The notes beneath the pieces were generated by a model that was given only the letters and a program-made list of their open reading frames with translations, did no database searches and had not been told where the DNA came from. Below, in pieces: positions 32,023 through 39,937 of a DNA stretch of 64,000 nucleotides. Position numbers and translations under genes: made by a program. Within the stretch, counting starts at the first letter, position 1. Each line of letters opens with the position of its first letter. Location of the stretch: contig DATEOC010000079.1 in the NCBI GenBank assembly GCA_035274425.1, forward strand, positions 62,001 to 126,000, written 5' to 3'. The stretch is from JADMIH01 sp035274425 (lineage in GTDB: Bacteria; Chloroflexota; Chloroflexia; QHBQ01; JADMIH01).

Positions 32023-33151
32023 CCATAGCAAGCGCACCTTTGGAGGCAAGCACTTTATCGTACACTTCCAGGGTAGCCTGTGCGGTGTGCTCCCAGGTGA
32101 GATTGGAGGCGCGCTCCAAACCCCTGTAGCGCATATCGGCCCGCAGCGCGGGGTCGTTCAGCACGCGGTGGAGCGCATCTTCAATCTCCTCCACCGAGAG
32201 GGGGTCCACCAGCATCCCGGCATCCCCCGCCACCTCGATCAGCGACGATGAGCGCGACGTGACGACAGGCGTACCGCACGCCATCGCCTCGATTACCGGG
32301 AGGCCGAACCCTTCGTAGAGGGAGGGGAAGGCCATCGCCTCCGCCATCGTGTATATGGCAGGGAGGTCCTCGAACGGCACGTACCCCGTGAATAGCACAT
32401 CCGGCTTGAGGCCGAGCTGCTCGATCTCCGCGTAGATAGGCTCGGTCTGCCACCCCGACTGCCCCACGATAACCAGCTTGTGCGGCAACCCGCGCTTCTT
32501 GAGGCTGGCGAATGCCTGTACCAGCCTCGGCAGATTCTTACGCGGCTCTATCGTCCCCACATAGAGGATATACGGCTCATGCAGGCCATGACGCGCCCGC
32601 ACCGCCTCCAACAGCGCAGGGTCGGTGATGGGGTGGAAGGCGGGCGAAGCAGCGCCCATGACCACGCGCACCTTCTCCTTGGGCACCTTCAGGTAGCGTA
32701 GTATATCCTTGCGGGCGGAGTTCGACACCGTGATTATCGCGCCCGCCTTGCGCGCCACTCTCGGAATGAGGGTGCGGTCCAGCACGAGCTTCTTGAAGCG
32801 GTGTAGGCGCGGAGTGATAAAGACCGTCATATCGTAAACGGTGACGATATACGGGCAGCTCATAGCGAGCGGCGCGAGGTAGTTCGTGAAGTGGCAGAGA
32901 TCAGGCAGCACCCGCCTCAACGTGCCCGGAAGCACGGCCTGCATCCAGACGGCGCGCACCGGGAAGAGGCGCTCGCTGTGGACCGTCTCTGAAGCAAGCT
33001 GCTTCCACCCCTCCCGCATATCGCGGTTGGAGAAGAGCATATATCTATGCTGCGGCGCGGCGCGCATCACGGAGGCAAGCATATTCTCGGTGTAGTACCC
33101 TACACCCGACTTGCGCCCCTGGAGCGCCGAGGCTTCGTATCCGATGAGCAT
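31988..33151 (-). CDS. GT4 family glycosyltransferase
   Basis: A 387-residue GT-B transferase that adds a sugar from a nucleotide donor, probably to a lipid-linked surface glycan. The N-terminal acceptor domain has the glycine loop GRKSGVGYYTENML; the donor domain shows YVGTIEPRKNLPRLVQAF, VLFTGYVPFEDLP and the EX7E motif in PSLYEGFGLPVIEAMACGTPV. It is cytoplasmic or membrane-associated. The last seven residues come from a GTAGCGA heptamer array. It is the last gene of the leftward polysaccharide set (GT39, flippase, ligase, GT4), separated from the ligase by 132 bases of repeats. Confidence 0.93.
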   Translation of the reverse strand: MLIGYEASALQGRKSGVGYYTENMLASVMRAAPQHRYMLFSNRDMREGWKQLASETVHSERLFPVRAVWMQAVLPGTLRRVLPDLCHFTNYLAPLAMSCPYIVTVYDMTVFITPRLHRFKKLVLDRTLIPRVARKAGAIITVSNSARKDILRYLKVPKEKVRVVMGAASPAFHPITDPALLEAVRARHGLHEPYILYVGTIEPRKNLPRLVQAFASLKKRGLPHKLVIVGQSGWQTEPIYAEIEQLGLKPDVLFTGYVPFEDLPAIYTMAEAMAFPSLYEGFGLPVIEAMACGTPVVTSRSSSLIEVAGDAGMLVDPLSVEEIEDALHRVLNDPALRADMRYRGLERASNLTWEHTAQATLEVYDKVLASKGALAMASSGRRVASSE

Positions 33152-33170
33152 TGGGCCAACCTTTCTTGTT

Positions 33171-33333
33171 GGACGATAGACGATAGACGATAGACGATGG
33201 ACGATAAACGATGATCAACTAATCCATAAGAAATCTTGGCGGGTTCTTGGCGCTCTTGGCGTCTTTGCGATTCACACATCATATTATCTCGTCTGTCGTC
33301 CGTCGTCCGTCATCCGTCGTCCACCTGTCGTCC
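33171..33333. repeat. Facing heptamer arrays GACGATA / CGTCGTC
   Basis: GACGATAGACGATAG units (33171-33213), CTTGGCG words (33235-33270), then reverse CGTCCGT units (33296-33333) that run into the end of the ligase gene and encode its TTGGRRMTDDGR tail. Confidence 0.85.
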
Positions 33334-35203
33334 AACAAACGCTTGCAGCCATCACGAACCAAAAAGCTATATAGAGCGGGGTCGAGAAGAGAAAATAATC
33401 GACGAAACCATGTACCAGGAACGCGACGAGAGCGGCGGTCGCGCCGAGGGCCACCACCCACGAGGCGTCCACGCGCTCTCGAAAGAGGTTGCGGGCGGCG
33501 CGCCATAGCGCCAGACCTACCAGCCACAGGAAAGCGAACCCACCCAGCAGCCCCAGGTTGGTGAACATCTCTATATAAGTGCTATTCGTGTAGATGTTAC
33601 GGTTCCACTCGGTCTTGCCCGCATATCTTCCGTAGAGGTGGCGGAAACCGTCAGGGCCAACACCCGTGATCGGGTGGTCCAGGAACATAGCGAACGCCGC
33701 TTTCCAGAGTTGCCCGCGAGGTATGGTTGACGTGTCGTAATTCTCGATATCGGCCACCCTAACCCGTGGGAAGGTTGTGGAAGGAGGGATGGGCGCTTGC
33801 GGCCTGCCGGTGGATGGCTGCACCTCATAGCTTGCCGTCGCCGTGCGCGAGCGGCTCTTCTGGAAGAACCAAGCCACGTCTTCCTGCACCAAGTCCCATT
33901 CAAGCACATAAGTTCCCGGCTTCGGGGGCGCTGCCACGACGGCGTCAACGGCCACGCTCTCGCCCGGACCCACGTCTCGCGGCAAGCGACTGCGTACCCC
34001 CTCGAAGACCACGTAATCGGTCTTACCCTCCTGCCGCCAGTGGTAGCTGAGGTGCACAAATGGAGAGCGCTCGGCCTTCCACAGCATCGGCCCCTCGTTG
34101 CGGACTGTGACGGGCACGGTTATGTACTCCCCAGCATAGATGGTCGGCATCGTCCCCACCGAGATAGTGTTATTGTACCAGTCCCGGTCGTTCTCGCTGC
34201 CCAGGCGTAAAATGAGTAGAGGATGGGTTAAATAGATGTAGACCACGCCCAGCGCCATGACCGCCATAGCCAGACCAAGCGAGCGGATACCTACGGGCGG
34301 TGTACCCTCTCCCCTGGAAGCTCGCCTGCGGATGAGCATCGTCAGAATAAAAACCGCGAGCGCGACCACCACGCCGAACCACGCCGCTCTGCTGAAGGTC
34401 AATATTAGAGCCATCGTCATCGCGGCCAACGCTACGTAGAGGAGAACGCATACCGCTACCCTGCGCCGCTCAGATAAGCGCCCCTCTCCCAGCAGACCTG
34501 AAACGAGGCGAGCAGATGCGAAGAGGATAATCAGGCCGAGTAGCAGAGGGAGCACCATCTCCGAGTAGGCAGCAGCGCCGTTCGCGTACTCGAAAGTGCC
34601 GCTCAGGCGAAGCATCCCGCCTACGGTGGTTGGCTGCGGCTTGAAGACCTCTAACCAGGGTTCCAGGTTTATCCAGGGCACGAACTCCAGCAGGCCGATA
34701 GAGGCAGCCACTGTGCCCGCCGCGACAAACGTGCCAACCCCTATGAGCATTCGACGGCGGCCCCTGAGCGCCTCCCACGCGGCAGCGAATACGAGCATAC
34801 CCATGAGCAGCCTGTATATAAACTGTATCCCCAGCGACTTGTATTCACCGAAGAGCGTAGACACAACGCAAGCGCCTATCAACGCCAGCATAGGCAGCAG
34901 GAGAGGCAGTCTCAACAGGCGACGCCTCGCCTCAGCATCCACAATCATGAGGAATAGCCACGCGGCCCCCAGAAGGAATAGCGCCGCTTCCAGGTTGGTG
35001 TAGGTAGTCCACAACACCTTGCCGAGCGGCGGGTAACCTACCTCGAAGGGAGAAGTAAAGAGCACCAGCAAGAGAGTGCCGAACAACACCCTCTGCGCCA
35101 CCACCGCGAGTCGCGTCACGTCTCTAACCTTATGCGAAGGCACTCCTTGCGCATCCAGAGGCTCATTCAAAGCCTGTGGAGATGGCTGAATAGTGGCACT
35201 CAC
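33284..35203 (-). CDS. O-antigen ligase/polymerase-like membrane protein with Ig-like insert
   Basis: A 639-residue polytopic protein of the Wzy/WaaL class, which polymerises or ligates lipid-linked oligosaccharides outside the membrane. Ten or so helices; the family loop near the end is HPITGVGPDGFRHLYGRY followed by NSTYIEMFTNLGLLGG. Between helices, residues about 375-480 form an outer beta-sandwich (EYITVPVTVRNEGPMLW, GPGESVAVDAVVAAPPKPGT) like those that cap cell-surface binding proteins; this insert is uncommon for the family. The C-terminal 15 residues are repeat-derived. Its ATG overlaps the flippase stop by one base. Confidence 0.88.
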   Translation of the reverse strand: MSATIQPSPQALNEPLDAQGVPSHKVRDVTRLAVVAQRVLFGTLLLVLFTSPFEVGYPPLGKVLWTTYTNLEAALFLLGAAWLFLMIVDAEARRRLLRLPLLLPMLALIGACVVSTLFGEYKSLGIQFIYRLLMGMLVFAAAWEALRGRRRMLIGVGTFVAAGTVAASIGLLEFVPWINLEPWLEVFKPQPTTVGGMLRLSGTFEYANGAAAYSEMVLPLLLGLIILFASARLVSGLLGEGRLSERRRVAVCVLLYVALAAMTMALILTFSRAAWFGVVVALAVFILTMLIRRRASRGEGTPPVGIRSLGLAMAVMALGVVYIYLTHPLLILRLGSENDRDWYNNTISVGTMPTIYAGEYITVPVTVRNEGPMLWKAERSPFVHLSYHWRQEGKTDYVVFEGVRSRLPRDVGPGESVAVDAVVAAPPKPGTYVLEWDLVQEDVAWFFQKSRSRTATASYEVQPSTGRPQAPIPPSTTFPRVRVADIENYDTSTIPRGQLWKAAFAMFLDHPITGVGPDGFRHLYGRYAGKTEWNRNIYTNSTYIEMFTNLGLLGGFAFLWLVGLALWRAARNLFRERVDASWVVALGATAALVAFLVHGFVDYFLFSTPLYIAFWFVMAASVCWTTGGRRMTDDGRQTR

Positions 35204-36708
35204 TACATGCCCTCCGCCCCGCGCTCGTGTAGCGGCTCAACAGGGTGAGGTATGACAGCAGGATGATGTCCGTCCAAAGGACTGTGGACTGATGACTGAG
35301 GACTGAGGGAACGATAATTCGCGCCTACGCGGCCCGACACCCGTCGTCCGTCGTCCGTCGTCCGTCGTCCGTCGTCCTTCACCGCCACATACTCCGGTAC
35401 AAGCCCGTGTTCTGAGCCTAAGGTCACCACTCTTGGGACCGCCTGGCCGCGCCTGCTAAATACCGGCAGCATGGCCGAACCGCACAGCACTAATAGCGTA
35501 GCTTCCGAAAGGAACGTGGAAATGGCTGCGCCTGACAGCCCCAGGCTCGGTATGAGGGTCAGGTTGGCTCCCGCATTCACCAGCAGCGAGACGAATGTAA
35601 AGGCCGCGTAGACCTGGGGCTTGTCGGAGGCGATAAGCGCGTGGGTGAGGCCGTAATTGAGGTACATCGGCACGCAGGCGAGCGCCAGTATTTGCAGGAG
35701 GGGGCCGGAGGCCGCGTACTCAGGGCCGAGCCAGCTCATCACGGGTTGCGCGAGGATGAACATCGAAGCAGAGGCAGCAGCGCCTAGAACCGATAGGATC
35801 AACATCGTGTTACCCAGCACCTCCCTGAAACTGCCACGCGATTTGGCGGCCTGGGAGAGTAAAGGGAAGGTAGCGGCCAGCACCACGGAGGGCACGATAA
35901 GGCTAGGCTCGAATAACCTGTAGGCGGCATTATACTCACCCAGCGCAGCCCGGTCTAGCATCGGCGCTATCAGCAAGTTGTCCAGCCTGAAGGAGATGAT
36001 GCTGAATACGATGCCGAAGCCCATAGCGGTTGGCTGCCACGCGGAGCGCCGCCAGTATGCCCAATCGGGGTGCCAGAGCGGGCGCACGTAACGCGTCAAC
36101 TGCCTGTAGCTGAAGAGGAGAGCGGCAGCTATGGCGATATTGCTGGCTATAGCCAGCCCCCACACCCCACCGCCCATAAAGAGGATACCGACACCCAGGA
36201 GGAGGTTGACCGCACGCCCAAGCACATTGGCGAACGCCTCATTCTGGATGCGGCGCAACGCCCGGAAGCAGTAAGCCAGGTATTCCAGCCCCGTAGTCAG
36301 CACCATCGAAAAGCCGACCAGCAATAAGGCGGCTTTATTTCCGACAGGCTGGATAGCTACCAGCACCACTATGGCTAGCATAGCCACGCCCGACAGGAGC
36401 GCCTTGATAGCGAGTCCACCCCCCACCAGCCTGCCCGCCGCTACTTCATCCGTAAAGTATGGTGAAGACTTAGCGTCAGGGATCGCAAGTCGAGCTAGCT
36501 CGCGCTGCACGTACAGTTGCAGGCCGAAGTCGGCGATCTGCGCCAGCATGTAACCTATGCTGAGGGCGAAGGTAAAATCCCCGAAGTTCTCAGGGCCAAG
36601 CTCGCGGGCAGCTATCCAGAGGAGCGCGAACTGGAGCAGCCGCCCCAACACGTCAGACCCTAGTTTCCAGCCCGCGCCGCGTGATATGGCAGATAAGAAA
36701 TGTCGCAA
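35203..36708 (-). CDS. Oligosaccharide flippase (Wzx/MATE-like)
   Basis: A 501-residue, 12-14-helix exporter of the polysaccharide-transport family that flips lipid-linked repeat units. The N-terminus GAGWKLGSDVLGRLLQFALL and GPENFGDFTFALSI is typical. Start is TTG at 36708, backed by AAGGA nine bases upstream. The C-terminal 60 residues are odd: KDDGRRTTDDGRR is translated from a GACGACG heptamer array (35341-35381), and the following NYRSLSPQSSVHSP from related words. The function of the core is not in doubt; the tail is probably an insertion that moved the stop. Confidence 0.9.
   Translation of the reverse strand: MRHFLSAISRGAGWKLGSDVLGRLLQFALLWIAARELGPENFGDFTFALSIGYMLAQIADFGLQLYVQRELARLAIPDAKSSPYFTDEVAAGRLVGGGLAIKALLSGVAMLAIVVLVAIQPVGNKAALLLVGFSMVLTTGLEYLAYCFRALRRIQNEAFANVLGRAVNLLLGVGILFMGGGVWGLAIASNIAIAAALLFSYRQLTRYVRPLWHPDWAYWRRSAWQPTAMGFGIVFSIISFRLDNLLIAPMLDRAALGEYNAAYRLFEPSLIVPSVVLAATFPLLSQAAKSRGSFREVLGNTMLILSVLGAAASASMFILAQPVMSWLGPEYAASGPLLQILALACVPMYLNYGLTHALIASDKPQVYAAFTFVSLLVNAGANLTLIPSLGLSGAAISTFLSEATLLVLCGSAMLPVFSRRGQAVPRVVTLGSEHGLVPEYVAVKDDGRRTTDDGRRVSGRVGANYRSLSPQSSVHSPLDGHHPAVIPHPVEPLHERGAEGM
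35341..35381. repeat. Heptamer array CGTCGTC inside the flippase gene
   Basis: Five or six units of GTCGTCC, in frame in the C-terminal part of the flippase. Confidence 0.85.
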
Positions 36709-36865
36709 AGATTGTTCCTTGGGGTAGCCGGTAGCTCAAAGCTGAGGTTGAACGTAATCGAGCATCACGCAGCACATGTAACGCTCCCCGGCGACCGTCT
36801 ATCGTCCATACGCCAAAGGTTACAAAAAGAATGTGTCCCGACCCGGAGCAGTTATCGAAGAGAAG

Positions 36866-39214
36866 TTATCTCGCGCCCTGCATGCGCTCCAACTTCAGGC
36901 TGTCCAATGCGACACCCAACAGCCTGGTTTCGGGCCCAGGGGGGCGCGCTGTGGGAACAAATAATTCTATCACAACTTGCCCCGTGCCCTCCACCGATGG
37001 CAAGTCAAGGGTAACAGTTTCCCAGCCTGGGTGAGCCACAAGAGTGCCTACCTCTCGGCCATTGAGCAAGAGGCGTACCGTCGCGTCCGGGTCGGGTTTG
37101 CCGGGCCAGGCGAGAGAATGCCAGCGCATGGTGAGTTGCAATGTCCCTGTGCCGGACGGGGGCGTGAGGCGAACGTAGGCGTGTCCGGTAGTCCACCTGT
37201 ATGTGATGTCGCCCTCCGGGACAGGCTCGGTCTCAAGGGCCTCGAAGCCTTTGAGGTAGCCAATATCGGCCCCTCCCACATCCAGTTCCGAAATGGGTGG
37301 GGGCGAGAGATTATCCCACGCCCATACCTGCTGCTCGGCGCGATACTCGGGCCGGGTGAAGCGTACAGGGTCGGGAGCGCGAGGGTTGCCCGCAGCGCGC
37401 AGGCGGTCGCTGAGAAGCGCGGAGGTTCGCCAGTCATACTCCTCCCTCGATAGCGCCGTCATATAAGCGGCACGTTCCTCGTCGAGCTGCCCCAATTTAC
37501 CGTGCGCAAGCCCGATCTGGCGGTAGAGGCAGGCGCACCCCTTATCGATCTCCTCCGCACCCAGGAAGCTAGCGAGCGCGCCCGCGTACTCCCCACGCTC
37601 CATCTGCCCCTTCCCCTCAAGGTAGCGCCTCTCGAACCGTACCCCCTTCCACACACCCGGCACCGCTATGAGCGCGCTTTGGACAATGAAGAGAAGGGAT
37701 ACGAGGAGTGCTGCCAATTTTGGATTTCGGGTGCCCTCTGGGCGTGTGGATTTTGGATTATTTGCGCTGTTGTCTTCAGACTTCTTCTTGCCGAATCTTC
37801 GTCTAGATCCAAAATCCAAAATCCAAAATCCAAAATTGGCGGTAGCAAATCCCGCATACAGGCTGGCGAACGGATAGAGGGGCATCCGGTACCGGAACTC
37901 GGCGTGGGCGAACATGGTGGTGACGGCGTAGTGCAGGAGGAAGAGGAAGAAGAGGCCTTTGAACGTTCGTCCTGGGGCAAGCGCGAAGCCCCATATCGCC
38001 AGCAGGCCGAGTGTGATATAGAATCCGGTCTCAAGCCACGCGTAGATGTCCATGTACGTGCAGTCCATACCTGGGTATTTATCGCGGATGCTCACTCGCA
38101 ACTCGGTGAAGCTCTCGACGGGCCACGAATCGGCGAAGCGTTCAACGGCATCAGACGCGAACCGCACCGGATTAGCGAGAATAGCGCGCACCCCTTGCTC
38201 GCTGGCGTACCTGTCGCGGTCCACCGGGTTAGGTATCTCCATCAGGCGCGCTATTACCTCGTCGCGGCTGATATCGTCGTTGTATTGCCAGATGTTAAGT
38301 CCCCCCACCCCGTCAACCAGCATGAAGCGGTTGTATTCAAAGTAGTTGCGGACGGTCCAGGGGAGTATGGCACCGAACATCGCGGCCAGGAAGACCGCGA
38401 TAGGCAACAGCGAACGCCAGGACCACCTTCGCCGTATGGGCGACTTTACATCGGACACGTCTCTAGGCAGCACCCACCAGACCCACGCCAACATAAGAGG
38501 CACAAAGGTCAGCAAGAGGGAGCGAAGATAGATGGCAGCGGCAGCAGCCAGTCCGGCAAGGGCAAACAGAAGCAACGATTTTGGATTTTGGATTTTGGAT
38601 TTTGGATTGTTTTGCCTGTTGGATATCTCTAGGCTATCCTCTTCTAGGCTATTGCGTGGTATACGCCGCCTAAATCCAAAATCCAAAATCCAAAATCCAA
38701 AATCGGAGCGTATGCCGCGCAACAGCGCCCACGCCATGATGGTGAGCGCCAGCATGTAGAGTGTCTCCGGCATGAAGAGGTTGGAGTAGAGTACCGCGTG
38801 GGGGTTGATCGCCAGCAACCCCGCCGCGACTAGTCCCACTGCCTGCGCCCTGCGGCGAGGAAAGTCGGGCCGGAACGCGAATACCTCCATCGCGAGGGCG
38901 TAGAGTAGACCGATATTCGCCACCGACAGGAGAATCTGAGCAAAAGCGGCGGCAGGTAGACTCCGCCACACCACCAGGAAGAAGGCGAGAAAGACGGGGT
39001 AGCCAGGCGGGCGAAGCCACGCCCACTTGTCCACGAACCCCTCCCCCTCCGAGAGCGGCCCCGCGATGCCAAAGTAATTCCCCTCATCGACTACTAGCGG
39101 GAACCCGCCAAACGGCAAAGACGCCGAAAAGAAGACCAGGCGCAATAGCAGCCCGGCGAACATGATGCCCGCCAGCAAAGGAATCGCCCATCGCCAGCTT
39201 GAAAGTGAACTCAT
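36866..39214 (-). CDS. GT39/PMT-like membrane glycosyltransferase with TPR and beta-sandwich tail
   Basis: A 782-residue enzyme of the GT-C fold that uses a lipid-phosphate sugar. The first outer loop holds the acidic site VVDEGNYFG, and helices carry RPPGYPVFLAFF. Two in-frame heptamer insertions interrupt it: about residues 171-213 (FGFWILDFGF and NPKSKIQNPKS) and 460-500 (FGFWILDFGS and NPKSTRPEGTRNPK), both in loops between helices. After the last helix come two TPR-like helices (RGEYAGALASFLGAEEI, KLGQLDEERAAYMTAL) and a beta-sandwich (about 640-782) like a carbohydrate-binding module. It opens the leftward polysaccharide gene set; a TACAAT lies 11 bases before the ATG. Confidence 0.88.
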   Translation of the reverse strand: MSSLSSWRWAIPLLAGIMFAGLLLRLVFFSASLPFGGFPLVVDEGNYFGIAGPLSEGEGFVDKWAWLRPPGYPVFLAFFLVVWRSLPAAAFAQILLSVANIGLLYALAMEVFAFRPDFPRRRAQAVGLVAAGLLAINPHAVLYSNLFMPETLYMLALTIMAWALLRGIRSDFGFWILDFGFRRRIPRNSLEEDSLEISNRQNNPKSKIQNPKSLLLFALAGLAAAAAIYLRSLLLTFVPLMLAWVWWVLPRDVSDVKSPIRRRWSWRSLLPIAVFLAAMFGAILPWTVRNYFEYNRFMLVDGVGGLNIWQYNDDISRDEVIARLMEIPNPVDRDRYASEQGVRAILANPVRFASDAVERFADSWPVESFTELRVSIRDKYPGMDCTYMDIYAWLETGFYITLGLLAIWGFALAPGRTFKGLFFLFLLHYAVTTMFAHAEFRYRMPLYPFASLYAGFATANFGFWILDFGSRRRFGKKKSEDNSANNPKSTRPEGTRNPKLAALLVSLLFIVQSALIAVPGVWKGVRFERRYLEGKGQMERGEYAGALASFLGAEEIDKGCACLYRQIGLAHGKLGQLDEERAAYMTALSREEYDWRTSALLSDRLRAAGNPRAPDPVRFTRPEYRAEQQVWAWDNLSPPPISELDVGGADIGYLKGFEALETEPVPEGDITYRWTTGHAYVRLTPPSGTGTLQLTMRWHSLAWPGKPDPDATVRLLLNGREVGTLVAHPGWETVTLDLPSVEGTGQVVIELFVPTARPPGPETRLLGVALDSLKLERMQGAR
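37715..37838. repeat. Facing GGATTTT heptamer arrays inside the GT39 gene (second insertion)
   Basis: TTTTGGATTT words at 37715-37760 face AATCCAA units at 37806-37838. Both arms are coding and in frame. Confidence 0.9.
38577..38705. repeat. Facing GGATTTT heptamer arrays inside the GT39 gene (first insertion)
   Basis: Four GGATTTT units at 38577-38609 face four AATCCAA units at 38671-38705; the arms are near-exact reverse complements separated by 61 bases. The translation is FGFWILD and NPKSKIQ repeated. Confidence 0.92.
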
Positions 39215-39225
39215 TACGAGCTAAG

Positions 39226-39231
39226 ATTGTA
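39226..39231 (-). promoter_or_regulatory. -10 element (TACAAT) of the GT39 gene, very short leader
   Basis: TACAAT ends 11 bases before the ATG at 39214, giving an expected leader of about four bases. No ribosome site is visible. Confidence 0.45.
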
Positions 39232-39239
39232 GCACATAG

Positions 39240-39416
39240 GGACGATAGACGACGGACGACGGACGACGGACGATATTCACCGCAGAGGCGCAGAGGGCGC
39301 AGAGATTTTTGGGGTTATATGTAATGCGTGAAACGTGATGCGTGATATGAAATTGCCACTTAGAGAAAACAATCAGCCCTCCACTCCAAATTCCGCACTC
39401 CGCACTCCGCACTCCG
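39240..39416. repeat. Repeat block: GACGACG, GCAGAGG, TGATGCG and ACTCCGC words
   Basis: GACGACG heptamers (39240-39274), GCAGAGG words (39275-39310), TGCGTGAAACGTGATG (39321-39350) and ACTCCGC heptamers (39381-39416). The last two are read through by the sigma-like gene and encode its SALRTPHS segment. Confidence 0.8.
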
Positions 39417-39937
39417 ATGAGCCTGGGGAGGAGCTTGACCGGGCGCTTGCCAGACAGATGTCTGAGGGGAGCCAGGAGGCGTTGGTGCGCTTCATAGACA
39501 GACACATCGGCTACCTGTATAAGCACTTGCAGAGGCGACTCGGTCCTGGGCACGATGCGCTCATAGAGGGTGTCGTCAAGTCGACGTTTGAGACGGCATC
39601 CAGGCGCATGCGACCTTACGTGCGTGGATATGCGCGCACGCCGATGCGCCTCTGGCTCCTCAGATTGGCAGGCCGAGATCTGGCCCGCCGCAAGGCAATT
39701 GTGCAGCCCACGAGTGAAGGCGTAGAGAGCGAAGAGTTTACGGAATTGCGAGAAGCTGTGTCATCGCTTCCCAGAAAGCAGCAGGCAGCGGTCTGCATGG
39801 CCCTCTTCGAGGGGATGTCTGCCGCAGAGATGTCGGGTGCGCTCGGCGTGCGCCAGGCGACAGCTATGCGACTGTTGCGGCGTGGCCTAAAGCGCACGGG
39901 CACCAGATTGTCACTCGCCCACGCGGAGGTGAGCTAG
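39347..39937 (+). CDS. Sigma-70-like regulator (ECF-like, divergent)
   Basis: A 196-residue protein with two helical regions resembling ECF sigma factors. The region 2-like part is ALARQMSEGSQEALVRFIDRH, YLYKHLQRRLG. The region 4-like part is SSLPRKQQAAVCMALFEGMS, AAEMSGALGVRQATAMRLLR. It may direct RNA polymerase to a small regulon including the next two genes. The start is unclear because the first 25 codons run through repeats; GTG 39335 and ATG 39347 are both possible and neither has a ribosome site. It is directly followed (no gap) by a membrane protein, as in sigma/anti-sigma pairs. Confidence 0.75.
   Translation: MKLPLRENNQPSTPNSALRTPHSDEPGEELDRALARQMSEGSQEALVRFIDRHIGYLYKHLQRRLGPGHDALIEGVVKSTFETASRRMRPYVRGYARTPMRLWLLRLAGRDLARRKAIVQPTSEGVESEEFTELREAVSSLPRKQQAAVCMALFEGMSAAEMSGALGVRQATAMRLLRRGLKRTGTRLSLAHAEVS
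39925..39930 (+). promoter_or_regulatory. Ribosome binding site that fixes a TTG start
   Basis: GGAGGT lies seven bases before TTG 39938, which itself follows the TAG stop of the sigma-like gene without a gap. Confidence 0.7.

Noticed and set aside
37502..38632. A 376-codon frame opposite the GT39 gene
   Set aside because: Antisense; looks plausible only because the GGATTTT arrays lack stops in several frames and give FGFWILDFGF on this strand too.
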